This document shows, in pieces, positions 9,253 through 18,429 of a stretch of DNA of 55,069 nt (position 1 is its first letter; each line of letters opens with the position of its first letter). The notes under the pieces were generated by a model. That model was not told the origin of the DNA. It made no database searches and worked only from the letters and a program-made list of their open reading frames with translations. Source of the stretch: an uncultured Opitutia bacterium (lineage in GTDB: Bacteria; Verrucomicrobiota; Verrucomicrobiia; Opitutales; Opitutaceae); the NCBI GenBank assembly GCA_903872505.1, contig CAIQKV010000009.1, positions 1 to 55,069 on the forward strand, written 5' to 3'. Position numbers and translations under genes: made by a program.

Positions 9253-11274
9253 ATGCTCGCCCCGGTCTACCTCGGTCTCGTCGCGGCGCTCGCCTATTTC
9301 CTGCAATTCCGGGTCGCGTTGCTCGACTCGTTCAAGGGCCTGCCGCGGTATCTCTGCGCGCTCGGCCTCACCCTGTTCCTCGCCACCTGGGTGAATTTCC
9401 TGCTCTACGCGCTGGTCGGCTGGGGCGGGCTGTACTCCGTGTTTTCGTGGGGCGCCCTGCTGCTGGCGCTGTATTTTTCCTCGGGCTCCGGCCGCACGCC
9501 CCTTCCCGGCCGCCCGGGCGGCCCCGCCCTCCCCGACTTCCGGCGCCTGCTGGCCTTCCGCGAGTGGAACTACTGGGCCCTGTTCCTGGCCGCGTTAGTC
9601 CTCGTTTGCTTTTACACCGGGCTGGACCTGGACCAGGACGGCGATGTCTGGGTGAACTTCAATTTCGCCGACACCACCTTCCACCTCTCCGTCGTCCACG
9701 GCTTCCTCGTGACGCCGCGGTTCCCGCCCGTGGACCTCAACGTGGCCCCGTTTCCGCTGAAGTATCACTTCCTCGCCGATTTTCACCTCGCCCACCTCTT
9801 GCGCCTGGGGATGCCGATCCTCAGCGCCATGTGGTTCATGAACCTCGTCAGCGCCACCGTGCTGGTGGGCTCGCTCTGGGCCGCGTTCGACCACTGGCTG
9901 AAGCTGCCGCCCCGGTGGGTGATGCTCGCGGGCCTGATCTTCCTGTCGCTCAACACGGCGGTCATCAACCTGGTCCACTTTCTCGCCCTCGCGCCCCAGT
10001 ACCTGGACCCCCTCAACCCGGTGGAAAGCATCCTGCTGTTTCCCTACTTCAACTTCGAGAACATCCTCTTCAACATGCTCGAGCCGCAGCGGGGCCTGCT
10101 GTTCTCGATGCCGGTCATCCTGCTCATCCTGCACGCGGCGTTCGGCGGGGCCGGGGATCCCGCCAGTGAGATCGCGGTAGCCCGCGACCGCCGCAAGGTG
10201 CTCGAGGCGTACCTGCTGGTCTGCCTCCTGCCCCTGTCGCACATCGTGGCCTTCACCGTGCTGACGGTCAGCCTGGTGCCGGCGCTCTGGCGGCGACTGG
10301 GCTGGTTTCTCACCCAGTGGCGGGTGTGGGCGCCGGTCTTTGCCCTCGGCGTGCTGCAGTTGCTGTACCTGGCCTTCCACGGGCCCACGACCCATGCGAA
10401 CTTTTCCTCCTGGGTCAGCGCCAGCCCGGTCATCCCGCTGGAAGATTTCCATGCCTGGCCCGCGTTCACCCGCCGGGCCGCCTTCTGGTTTTTCGCCAAC
10501 GGCGACTACTTTGGCTGGGGCCTGCTGTTTGGCGCGCTGGCGCTGGTCCGGCGGACCGGAAACCCGGCGCCGGCCGACTCCCTGCGCGCATTCCTGGGAC
10601 GCTGGAAATGGTATTTCGCCGTCTGCGGCGGGTTCTTTGTCTTCATCAACGTCTGGCGCTACAGCTTCGATTGGGGCGACAGCAACAAGTTCGTCTTCTT
10701 CTTCAACCTGGGTCTGTCCCTCGTGATCGTGCTGGGCGCCGCCCAGTGGCGTGACGGGCGCTGGCGTGTCCTGTCGCATGCGCTGTGGATCTATTTCGTT
10801 GTCCTGTGTGTCGGTCCTGTGGCGTACGAATACTACGCGTACATCCTCGTGGCCGATCATGGGGAGGTGCTCCTGTTCGAAAAGAACGGCCTCAAGGCGG
10901 CCGAATGGATGAAGGCGAAGGTCAAACCCACGGAGATCGTCCTCACCGCCGCGCACAATTTCATGAATTTCACCACGGCCCTGGCCGGCCGGCCCACCCT
11001 CGCCGGAATCTACGCGGAGTCGAACCCCTACCGGCAGGATGACCGGCCGCAGCTCATCCGGCGCATCTACGAGGGCGGCGAACTCCCGCTGCTCCGGCAG
11101 CTCAACGTCCGCTATGTCTGCATCTCCCGGAACGAGCGGCTCGAATACAAGCTGCATCCGACGTGGACCCGGCTGATGAATACCGGCACCGGCGTGGTCT
11201 TTCAGTCCGGCTTCAGTCCGGAGGACTCCCATTCCGTCTACATCTTCGACTGCCGCCGCCTTCCGATCCCCTGA
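9253..11274 (+). CDS. Polytopic membrane protein, GT-C glycosyltransferase-like
   Basis: A 673-residue protein with about twelve hydrophobic segments and no cleavable signal. An early loop between membrane segments, near residues 130-180, has acidic and His residues (DTTFHLSVVHGF, then PLKYHFLADFHLAHLLR), the kind of arrangement seen in GT-C lipid-linked-sugar transferases and related envelope proteins. The last 120 residues form a soluble domain (KAAEWMKAKVKPTEIVLTAA, then RRIYEGG and LRQLNVRYVCISR) reminiscent of the C-terminal domain of such enzymes. I do not recognise a named family; transfer of a sugar from a polyprenyl donor is plausible but unproven. The gene stands alone, with about 165 bases upstream and 396 downstream without genes. 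Confidence 0.6.
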   Translation: MLAPVYLGLVAALAYFLQFRVALLDSFKGLPRYLCALGLTLFLATWVNFLLYALVGWGGLYSVFSWGALLLALYFSSGSGRTPLPGRPGGPALPDFRRLLAFREWNYWALFLAALVLVCFYTGLDLDQDGDVWVNFNFADTTFHLSVVHGFLVTPRFPPVDLNVAPFPLKYHFLADFHLAHLLRLGMPILSAMWFMNLVSATVLVGSLWAAFDHWLKLPPRWVMLAGLIFLSLNTAVINLVHFLALAPQYLDPLNPVESILLFPYFNFENILFNMLEPQRGLLFSMPVILLILHAAFGGAGDPASEIAVARDRRKVLEAYLLVCLLPLSHIVAFTVLTVSLVPALWRRLGWFLTQWRVWAPVFALGVLQLLYLAFHGPTTHANFSSWVSASPVIPLEDFHAWPAFTRRAAFWFFANGDYFGWGLLFGALALVRRTGNPAPADSLRAFLGRWKWYFAVCGGFFVFINVWRYSFDWGDSNKFVFFFNLGLSLVIVLGAAQWRDGRWRVLSHALWIYFVVLCVGPVAYEYYAYILVADHGEVLLFEKNGLKAAEWMKAKVKPTEIVLTAAHNFMNFTTALAGRPTLAGIYAESNPYRQDDRPQLIRRIYEGGELPLLRQLNVRYVCISRNERLEYKLHPTWTRLMNTGTGVVFQSGFSPEDSHSVYIFDCRRLPIP

Positions 11275-11670
11275 AGTGCCGCCTCCGCCACTCCTGAGTA
11301 AGCAGTTTCCGGTCTTCCGGAGCCCGGCCTGCCAGCCTTAGGCTTGGCGCAGGCTGGCGGTGAGGGAGGAATTCTTAACCACCCTCGGCGGCGAAGTGTG
11401 CAACGGCGGACGCGGTTCCGGCCACGCGCCGTCCGGGCCGCTGAATTGCCTAGGCCTCGTATCACTTTCGTATGTCTCAATATAAACTATTTGCTCTCCT
11501 ATCTTGGATTTCAGAAACTATCGCATCGCCCAGGCAGTAACGCCGAGTGAGCCATCATCTAGCGCCTCAATCTATTCACATTACTGAGAAGCTACCCGGC
11601 CACGACGGACGCCGTCGCCGACTCCGGCCCCGTTCGGCTCCCCTGAGCCCCCTGCTCACTCCTTCCGGTC
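11275..11670. other. 396-base intergenic stretch with one palindromic repeat and an AT-rich segment
   Basis: No convincing gene. It holds a palindromic repeat copy at 11328-11360 and, at about 11455-11530, a visibly AT-richer stretch including ATAAACTATTTG that may be the promoter region of the response-regulator operon starting at 11671. The remaining bases show nothing I can name. Confidence 0.5.
11328..11360. repeat. Dispersed palindromic repeat, copy 1
   Basis: The pattern CCTGCCAGCC, TTAGGCTTGGCGCAGG, CTGGCGG follows the same plan as the copies at 23152, 41627, 43180 and 51133. Here both arms have changed together (GCCAGCC with GGCTGGC instead of CCGCC with GGCGG), keeping the stem paired. 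Confidence 0.55.
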
Positions 11671-12087
11671 ATGAAATCCGCCAGCAATCCTGCGACCCGC
11701 TCCCACACCACGCCCCCCCACCGGCGCAGTCCCGTCGTGCTGGCGGCGGATGACAACCTGGTCACCCGCCGGCTGATCACCGTCATCCTGGCCCGCCACG
11801 GCTACAAGGTGGAGACCTTCGCCGACGGCGCCGAGTTGCTCGAGCGCGCCGCCACCGCCGCGCCCAGCCTCGTCATCCTCGACATCATGATGCCGGCCAA
11901 GGATGGCTACAGCACCCTCTGCGCGCTCAAGGCCACCGCCGCGCTGACGCACGTTCCCGTGCTCATGCTCTCCAGCAACAGCCACGGTGAGGACGTCGCG
12001 CGCTGCCTCGACGCCGGCGCCGCCGACTACATGGTCAAGCCGTTCAGCCCGCCCGAGCTGGTCGCGCGCGTCCGCAAGCTCATCTAG
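11671..12087 (+). CDS. Single-domain response regulator (CheY-like receiver)
   Basis: A 138-residue protein. After a 20-residue Ser/Pro/Arg-rich lead it is one receiver domain: the acidic pair D27-D28 (LAADDN), phospho-acceptor D71 (VILDIMMP), Ser101 in the switch position (LMLSSN) and K123 (MVKPF). No output domain, so it must act through protein contact. Its stop is one base before the GTG of the TPR/barrel gene, placing it at the head of the exopolysaccharide-type operon. A role in controlling that operon's synthase is inference. The cognate histidine kinase is not in the window. Confidence 0.93.
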   Translation: MKSASNPATRSHTTPPHRRSPVVLAADDNLVTRRLITVILARHGYKVETFADGAELLERAATAAPSLVILDIMMPAKDGYSTLCALKATAALTHVPVLMLSSNSHGEDVARCLDAGAADYMVKPFSPPELVARVRKLI

Positions 12088-12088
12088 C

Positions 12089-14653
12089 GTGAACGCCCTC
12101 CCCCGTTCCCTTTTCCTGCCGCTGGGCCTGCTGCTCGCCCTCCTGGCGCCGGCCGCCCTGGGCGTCGCCACCCGCGAGGAAATCCGCGCGCTGCAGAGTG
12201 CCAGCGACAGCGCCCGGGCGCTCGCGCTCGCCGAGGAACGCGCCGCCCAGCCGTCGCCCACGGCCGAGGACTGGTTCCTGCTCGGCCGCCTGCAGGGCTG
12301 GGCCGGCCGGCACGCCGAGGCCCTGCGCTCGCTCGACCGCGCCGCCGCCCTGGCCCCCCGCGACAACGACATCCGCCTCGCCCGGGCGCGCATCCTCGCC
12401 TGGATGGGGCGCCTGCCCGAGGCGGAGCAGATTGCCGCGGACGTGGTCGCGCAGGATCCCAAGAATGTCGAGGCGCTGACCCTGCTGGGCACGGTGCAGG
12501 AGTGGTCCGGCCGGAGCGCCGACGCCCTGCGCACCCTGGCGCGCGGCCTCGCCCTCGCCCCGCAGGACCCAACCCTCCGCCTGGGCCACGGGCGCCTCGT
12601 CGCCGCGCTGGAACAGCCCGCCGCCGCCGTGTCGCGCTTTGAGCAGTACGTGGCGGAGGACCCGGCCAACCCGGCCAACTACCTCCTGCTCGGCACCGCC
12701 CTCGGGTGGGCCGGCCGGGAACCGGAGGCCCTCGCGGCCCTGGAGCGCGGGCTCGCGCTCGCGCCGAAGGATCCCGAACTGCGCCTGGCCTATGGCCGCA
12801 CCCTCGCCTGGGCCCACCAGCTGCCGCGCGCCGAGGAGACGCTGCGCGCCCTGGTCGCCGAGCAGCCCCGCCAGTTGGAGGCCCTCGGCCTCCTGGGCAC
12901 GGCGCAGGGCTGGGCCGGCCACTACGACGCCGCCATCGCCACCTATGAGCAGGGCCTCGCCCTGTCCCGCAATAACAAGGAAATCCGGCTGGCCTACGGC
13001 CGCGTCCTCACCTGGTCCGGCCAGTTGCCGCGCGCCGTCACGCTCTACCAGGACTTCGTGCAGCAGCAGCCCGGCGAGGCCGAAAACTACCTCCTGCTCG
13101 GCACGGCGCAGCGCTGGGCCGGCGACTACGACGGCGCGCTCGTCACGCTGGAGCACGGCCTCGCGATCGACCCCCAGAACATCGACCTGCGGCTCGCCTA
13201 CGGCCGCGTCCTCGCCTGGTCCGGCAAGCTCGGCCGGGCCGAGGAAGTGATCCGCGGCGTGCTCGCCGAGCAGCCGCGCCAGCTCGAGGCCCTCAACCTG
13301 CTCGGCCTCACCCTCGCGTGGTCGTCGCATCCCGACGAGGCGGTGCGCACGCTCGAGCAGGCCCTCGCCTACGCCCCGCGGGATCTCGACGTGCGGTTCA
13401 CCTACGGCCGCGTGCTCGCGTCGGCCGGCCACTTCGATCGCGCCGAGGAGATCTTCCGCCGCATCGTGGCGGACCAGCCGCGCAACCTCGACGCGCTCAA
13501 CCTGCTCGGCATCCTGCAGGGCTGGAACGGTCACTACGCCGAGGCGATCCCGACCCTGGAGCACGCCCTGGAGCTGGCGCCCGCCGACACGGACCTGCGG
13601 CTCGCGCACGCCACCGTGCTCGCCTGGTCCGGGAGCCTTGGGCACGCCGAGCAGCTGGTCCGAACCCTCATCGCGGAACAGCCCAAGAACCTGGTCGCCC
13701 GCAACCTGCTCGGCCGGATCCTTCTCCTGCAGGGAAAATACGAAGGGGCCCGCGCCGTCTTCGCCGAGGTCCTGGCCCGCGCGCCCCGGAACACCGAGGC
13801 CCTGCTCGGGACCGGCGACGTCTTCGCCCACCTGGAGGTCTACCCCGAGGCGCGGAAGTCCTACGAACTTGCCCTCCAGACCGACCCCAAGTCGGAGCGC
13901 ATCCTGAAGCGGATCGACGCGGTGAAGCACGCCGGCTACTGGCGCCTCGACCTGGGTTGGGAGTACTCCACGTTCTCCGGCCATTCCGGGCGCAGCGACT
14001 GGATGGGCTGGGACGCCGCGCTGCGCTACGCGCTCGACAGCCAGACCGGCCTCTCCGTCACCAGCGCCTGGGCGCGCCGCTACGGGCTCGTCGACCAGCA
14101 GTACAGCCTCGGCCTGGACCGGCGCGTCACGGATCCCCTCTTCGTGTATGCCCGCGCCAGCTTCACCCCCCGCGCCGATTTCTTTGCGCAACGCGGGCTG
14201 GCAGTGGGCGGCGAGTGGCGCGTGCGGCCGGGCACGAAGGCGCTGCCGCCCACGGTCCTGCTCTTCGACTACCGCATTTCCACCTACGAACCCGGCACCG
14301 CCCATTCCATCTGGCTGGGCGTCACCCAATATACGTCCCACGGGGTCGCGGTGACCGCGAAGACGCTGCTCAGCCGCAACCTGAACGGCCATTGGACCGG
14401 CGGCTGGCTCGCGCGCCTCGACGGCGACATCAATCCGCAGTGGCGCTGGGACCTCGGCTACGCCGACACCACCGAGTCGCTCTCCTCGACCATTTACGAC
14501 TTCACCCGTTCGCTCCGCTACCACAGCGCCTTCGGCGGCATCTACCGGGAATTTTCCCCCGGGTTCGCCCTCCGGCTGGACCTCGCGCACGAATGGTCGC
14601 CGGGCAATCCCGCGCGCCACACCCTCCATGTCGGCATTGTCACACGATTCTGA
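12089..14653 (+). CDS. TPR protein with C-terminal YaiO-type outer-membrane beta-barrel
   Basis: 854 residues from a GTG start at 12089, one base after the upstream stop; this start gives a good signal peptide (SLFLPLGLLLALLAPAALG). Residues about 30-620 are continuous TPR units arranged as a 68-residue double repeat (LLGTAQGWAGHYDAAI, LRLAYGRVLAWSG, and variants). The last 230 residues turn to alternating aromatic strands and end in Phe (HTLHVGIVTRF), as in outer-membrane barrels of the YaiO family. TPR-plus-barrel proteins such as PgaA and NfrA export or dock polysaccharide across the outer membrane. With the HEAT and GT2 genes overlapping just downstream, I infer the export component of a polysaccharide system. 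Confidence 0.85.
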   Translation: MNALPRSLFLPLGLLLALLAPAALGVATREEIRALQSASDSARALALAEERAAQPSPTAEDWFLLGRLQGWAGRHAEALRSLDRAAALAPRDNDIRLARARILAWMGRLPEAEQIAADVVAQDPKNVEALTLLGTVQEWSGRSADALRTLARGLALAPQDPTLRLGHGRLVAALEQPAAAVSRFEQYVAEDPANPANYLLLGTALGWAGREPEALAALERGLALAPKDPELRLAYGRTLAWAHQLPRAEETLRALVAEQPRQLEALGLLGTAQGWAGHYDAAIATYEQGLALSRNNKEIRLAYGRVLTWSGQLPRAVTLYQDFVQQQPGEAENYLLLGTAQRWAGDYDGALVTLEHGLAIDPQNIDLRLAYGRVLAWSGKLGRAEEVIRGVLAEQPRQLEALNLLGLTLAWSSHPDEAVRTLEQALAYAPRDLDVRFTYGRVLASAGHFDRAEEIFRRIVADQPRNLDALNLLGILQGWNGHYAEAIPTLEHALELAPADTDLRLAHATVLAWSGSLGHAEQLVRTLIAEQPKNLVARNLLGRILLLQGKYEGARAVFAEVLARAPRNTEALLGTGDVFAHLEVYPEARKSYELALQTDPKSERILKRIDAVKHAGYWRLDLGWEYSTFSGHSGRSDWMGWDAALRYALDSQTGLSVTSAWARRYGLVDQQYSLGLDRRVTDPLFVYARASFTPRADFFAQRGLAVGGEWRVRPGTKALPPTVLLFDYRISTYEPGTAHSIWLGVTQYTSHGVAVTAKTLLSRNLNGHWTGGWLARLDGDINPQWRWDLGYADTTESLSSTIYDFTRSLRYHSAFGGIYREFSPGFALRLDLAHEWSPGNPARHTLHVGIVTRF

Positions 14654-15710
14654 GCTGGAGTTTCTGAACCTGACGCTCCCGGTCTGCGCGATCCTCGCGG
14701 CGGCCTCGGTGGCGCTCTGGATGGCCGTCTTCGTCCTGCGCATGCGGCGGCGTGCGGTCACCGCGCGCATCGCCGCGGCGAAGGAAACCCTGACGGGCGG
14801 GCTGCTCGCCGAGATCATCGATCCCGCCGCGCCCGCCGTCAGCTACGCCCACCTGTCGCGGCTCAAGCGCCGCGTGCTGGTGCAGGTGCTCCAGGAGCTG
14901 GCGGGCCAGATCAAGGGGCACGAAAAGGACCGCCTCATCGGACTGCTGCAACGGGAGGGCTTCTTCGACGCCGCGCTCCGCGCCCTGCGGGACCGGCGGC
15001 CGGCCGAGCGCCAGTCCGCCTGCGCGCTGCTCCGCCACTGCCCCCAGCCGTCCTCGTCGGCCGCCCTCCGCACGGCGCTGGCCGACCGGGACCTGGGCGT
15101 GAGGCTGATGGCCGCCCGCTCCCTCCTCGCGCGCGACGAAGTCCCCTCGCTGCGCGGGCTGCTGGAATCGCTGCGGCTTTCCCCCGTGGATCCGCCGCTC
15201 GTGCTTACCGACCTGCTGGCGCGGGCGCCCGCGAGCCTGCGGCCGGAAGCCATCCTGCTGCTGGGCGAGCCGCTGCCCGACGAATGGAAGCGCATCCTCG
15301 CCATCGCGCTCGGCCGCAGCCAGGCCCCGGAGGCCTTTCTGCCCCTGGCCGCACTCGTCCGGCATCCCGCCGACCGGGTGCGGGCCGCCGCGTGGATCGC
15401 CCTGCGCGAACTCGGCGACCCGCAGGCTGCGGACCTGCTGCGCCACGGCTTGGCCGACCCCAACGCCTCGGTGCGGCAGGCCGCCTGCCAGTGCGCCGCG
15501 ATCCTCGGCCGGCCGGAGCATTTTCCGCCCCTGGCGGCCATCGTCCGGCGCGACGAGTGGGAGGTGAGCCACGCCGCGGCCCGCGCCCTCTGGGCCCTCG
15601 GCCCCGAGGCGCGCGCGATCCTGCGGGCTCACGGCGCGCAGGCCGGCGAACTCGACGCCGGGGTGCAGGTCCTGCGCGAGCACGAAATGGAGGAGGCCCA
15701 TGAAGCATGA
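14628..15710 (+). CDS. HEAT-repeat protein with N-terminal membrane anchor
   Basis: 360 residues. One hydrophobic helix (about residues 17-40, LPVCAILAAASVALWMAVFV) is followed by an Arg-rich stretch and then HEAT/armadillo-type helical pairs (LRALRDRRPAERQSACALLRH, LADRDLGVRLMAARSLL, VRAAAWIALRELGDPQAADLL, VRQAACQCAAILGRPE). The start at 14628 overlaps the barrel gene by 26 bases, and the 3' end overlaps the GT2 gene by 11, indicating coupled translation. HEAT domains bind proteins; the anchored topology suggests a cytoplasmic scaffold linking the synthase to its regulator or export partner. That role is inferred from context. Confidence 0.85.
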   Translation: MSALSHDSELEFLNLTLPVCAILAAASVALWMAVFVLRMRRRAVTARIAAAKETLTGGLLAEIIDPAAPAVSYAHLSRLKRRVLVQVLQELAGQIKGHEKDRLIGLLQREGFFDAALRALRDRRPAERQSACALLRHCPQPSSSAALRTALADRDLGVRLMAARSLLARDEVPSLRGLLESLRLSPVDPPLVLTDLLARAPASLRPEAILLLGEPLPDEWKRILAIALGRSQAPEAFLPLAALVRHPADRVRAAAWIALRELGDPQAADLLRHGLADPNASVRQAACQCAAILGRPEHFPPLAAIVRRDEWEVSHAAARALWALGPEARAILRAHGAQAGELDAGVQVLREHEMEEAHEA

Positions 15711-17148
15711 GCTGATCGAGCCCCTCGTCAGCGGCGCCGCCGTCGGCCTCGGCTGGTTTGTGCTCGGCTTTGCGATCCTGCAGAGCCTGCTGTACACGCT
15801 GCACACGGTGCTGGCGGCCCTCGAGCTCCGCGCGGCCGGGCAGCGCCGGCGCCGCACCCAGGAGGACTGGCTCCTCGGCGCCCGGTCCATCCCCGGCATC
15901 TCGCTGCTCGTGCCCGCGTACAACGAGGAGCGGACGGTGGTGGAGAATCTCCAATCCCTCCTGACCTCGCGCTACCCGCGCTTCGAGGTCATCGTCGTGA
16001 ACGACGGCTCCTCCGACGGCACGCTCGCGGCGGTCATCGCGGCCTTTCACCTCGAGCGCGTCGAGCTCCAGCGGCCCGCGCTGGCGCCCTGCGCCCCCAT
16101 CCGCGGCGTCTACCGCCACCGTGACTTCCCCAACCTGCTGCTCATCGACAAGGAGAACGGCGGCAAGTCGGATGCGCTCAATGCCGCCCTCAACTACGCC
16201 CGCCATCCGCTGGTCTGCGGCGTCGACGCGGACTCGCTCCTCGACCATCAGGCGCTGCTCCGGGCCGTGCGGCCGTTCGCCGAGCAACCCGCGACGCTCA
16301 TCGCGGTGGGCGGCACCATCCGCATTGCGAACGGCAGCGAGGTGCGGAACGGGCAGATCGTCCGCGAGGGCATGCCCCGCCGGCCCGTGCTGCTTTTCCA
16401 GGTGGTGGAGTACCTGCGCGCCTTCCTCATCTCGCGCCTCTCGCTGAGCCGCCTGGGGTCGGTGGCCATCATCTCGGGCGCCTTCGGCCTGTTCCAGCGC
16501 CGCGCCGTGCTGGAGGTCGGCGGCTACACCCATGGCACCGTGGGCGAGGACATGGAGCTGATCGTGAAGCTCCACCGCCATTTCCTCGAGTCGGGCCGCC
16601 CCTACTCGATCCAGTTCGTGCCCGACCCGGTGTGCTGGACCGAGGCGCCGGAGACCCTGGCGGGGCTGCGCCGCCAGCGCACGCGCTGGCAGCGCGGCCT
16701 CTGCGAGGTGCTGTGGCTGCACCGCGACATGGTGCTGCGCCCGCGCTACGGCCGCATCGGCCTCATCGGCCTGCCCGTGTACGTGCTGTTCGACGTGATC
16801 GGGCCGTTTCTCGACCTCGCCGGCCTGCTGCTCCTGCCGTTCTGCTGGTACTACGAGCTCATCAGCTATCCCTTCCTGCTGGCCTATTTCGGGGTCGTCG
16901 CCCTCTACGGCGTGTTCCTGAGCATGTCGGCGCTCGTCATGGGCGAGCTGGCGCTCTTCCATACGGCGCAGAAACGCGACATGGTCGCCCTCGCCTTCGC
17001 CGCGGTGGCGGAGAACTTCGGCTACCGCCAGCTCAACCTCTGGTGGCGCATCGAGGGACTGTGGCAGTTCCTGCGGGGACGCCAGGGCTGGGGCGAGAGC
17101 ACCCGCGTGGGTTTTGGCCGGCCGCGCGGGACGGCGAAGCCGCGCTGA
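15700..17148 (+). CDS. Processive family 2 glycosyltransferase, membrane
   Basis: 482 residues. One N-terminal membrane helix (about 10-35), then a GT-A domain: LLVPAYNEERTV, VVNDGSSDGT, KENGGKSDALNAAL, DADS (the DxD-type metal site), GAFGLFQRRAVLEVGGY, GEDMEL, and the QxxRW-type motif RRQRTRWQRG. Two to four membrane helices follow (about 345-425). This is the architecture of PgaC/NodC/cellulose-synthase-like enzymes that polymerise sugars from nucleotide donors and extrude the chain. No PilZ domain is visible, so direct c-di-GMP binding is not indicated. It is the last gene of the plus-strand operon and ends six bases from the convergent gene. Confidence 0.93.
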   Translation: MKHELIEPLVSGAAVGLGWFVLGFAILQSLLYTLHTVLAALELRAAGQRRRRTQEDWLLGARSIPGISLLVPAYNEERTVVENLQSLLTSRYPRFEVIVVNDGSSDGTLAAVIAAFHLERVELQRPALAPCAPIRGVYRHRDFPNLLLIDKENGGKSDALNAALNYARHPLVCGVDADSLLDHQALLRAVRPFAEQPATLIAVGGTIRIANGSEVRNGQIVREGMPRRPVLLFQVVEYLRAFLISRLSLSRLGSVAIISGAFGLFQRRAVLEVGGYTHGTVGEDMELIVKLHRHFLESGRPYSIQFVPDPVCWTEAPETLAGLRRQRTRWQRGLCEVLWLHRDMVLRPRYGRIGLIGLPVYVLFDVIGPFLDLAGLLLLPFCWYYELISYPFLLAYFGVVALYGVFLSMSALVMGELALFHTAQKRDMVALAFAAVAENFGYRQLNLWWRIEGLWQFLRGRQGWGESTRVGFGRPRGTAKPR

Positions 17149-17154
17149 CCGGGC

Positions 17155-18108
17155 CTACTTCCGCGCCAGCTGCGCGAGCACGTCGCGGAATTCCTGGTTG
17201 GCCGGCGCCAGCTCGACGGCGCGCCGGAGGAGCCGGGCGGCCTCGGCCGATTCGCCCGCGCGGTACCGCACGAGCCCGAGTCCGCCGACCGCGTCGGCAT
17301 TGTCCGGGGCGAGGCGCAAGGCCGCGTTGAATTCCGTTTCCGCCTGCTGGTTCTGCCCGGTGCGGAGGGCGCAGTAGCCCGCGCCGACCGCCGCGGCCGC
17401 CAGCGTCGGCGCCGTCGTGCGCAGCGTGGCGAACTGCGTCGCCGCGGCCTCGTAGTGCCCGAGCTGGTAGTCGCACCAGCTGCGCAGCAGGCGCGCATCG
17501 TTGGACAACTCCCCGGGCGGGATCTGCGCCAGCTGGGCCAGCGCCTCGTCATAGCGCCGGGCCTGAAAGGCCGCGTCGGCCGCGTCGAGCAGGCTCCGGC
17601 TCTGCTCGCGCTCGGCCTGGCGCAGGGCGTAGCGCTCCGCGCCAATCCCCTTCGCCGCGAGGAGGTCGCGGACCACCTGGATGCGATGGAGCCCGAGGTA
17701 GCAGTGGAGATAGACCTTGTCGCTCGTCCCGGCGATGGCGGCGGCCGCGTCGGCCGCGCTGGTCTGATAGTAGCCGCCGAACTTCCGGCCGAGGATGCTC
17801 GCCATGGGAAAATTCCGCAGGCGCATGCCATAGCCGGCCGCCAGGCGCCTCTCCTTCTCGAGCAGCGAGCGCTCATACGGGATGGCGGGGTCGAGCAACG
17901 AGACGATCAGGCCGACGTGGGCCGCGGCGAGCTTCTGGAAATCCCGCTCCACCGGGTAGGGGCCGATGACGATCCGCGAGTCGATGTCCGTGATGCGCCG
18001 CTGAAACGCCCGCGTGAGCGGATTGTCCGGGTTGATCAGGATGAGGTAGCCGGCCACGCCCGCGGCCAGCACGATGGCCAAGCCCCGCAGCATCAGTTTC
18101 TTGTTCAT
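17155..18108 (-). CDS. Membrane-anchored dual-specificity phosphatase-like domain fused to TPRs
   Basis: 317 residues from the ATG at 18108; an ATG eight codons upstream (18132) is possible. Residues 6-26 are a hydrophobic anchor. Residues 40-155 resemble a dual-specificity phosphatase: RIVIGPYPVERDFQKLAAAHVG, LIVSLLDP with Asp73 as a possible general acid, and the P-loop HCYLGLHR (Cys136, Arg142; CX5R). Residues 175-317 are four TPR units. The CX5R signature supports a phosphatase, but the P-loop is unusual in lacking the common Gly-x-x-Arg form, so substrate and activity are open. It converges on the exopolysaccharide-type operon with a six-base gap. Confidence 0.75.
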   Translation of the reverse strand: MNKKLMLRGLAIVLAAGVAGYLILINPDNPLTRAFQRRITDIDSRIVIGPYPVERDFQKLAAAHVGLIVSLLDPAIPYERSLLEKERRLAAGYGMRLRNFPMASILGRKFGGYYQTSAADAAAAIAGTSDKVYLHCYLGLHRIQVVRDLLAAKGIGAERYALRQAEREQSRSLLDAADAAFQARRYDEALAQLAQIPPGELSNDARLLRSWCDYQLGHYEAAATQFATLRTTAPTLAAAAVGAGYCALRTGQNQQAETEFNAALRLAPDNADAVGGLGLVRYRAGESAEAARLLRRAVELAPANQEFRDVLAQLARK

Positions 18109-18142
18109 GGGAAGGGTGCGGCGCCCCGGCACGGGGCAGAAA

Positions 18143-18232
<90 letters not shown>

Positions 18233-18291
18233 GGTCAGGAAGGGCGAAACGTAGGGTGAACGCCCAAAAACGGAAGCGAAAATTTGGCGGT

Positions 18292-18427
18292 AAATTAGAC
18301 CTCGATCTTGAGCGGGTTGTTTGGACGTATGCCAAACAGATTTGCGAGCTTGGCTGATTGGAGCGGGTCGTCACGGTCACACGTCGAAGACGACGAATCA
18401 CGTTCCATCCGACATCCTCAATGGAGG
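18292..18427. repeat. 136-base direct repeat, copy A1
   Basis: Aligns without gaps to 19022-19157 (offset exactly 730), with about 119 of 136 bases equal by eye. It contains the small palindrome GTTTGGACGTATGCCAAAC. The copy ends two bases from the stop of the lipoprotein gene at 18430. Confidence 0.9.
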
Positions 18428-18429
18428 GG

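Noticed and set aside
11344-11550. Small open frame upstream of the response regulator
   Set aside because: It overlaps a palindromic repeat, has no recognisable domain or ribosome site, and its translation is dominated by Arg.
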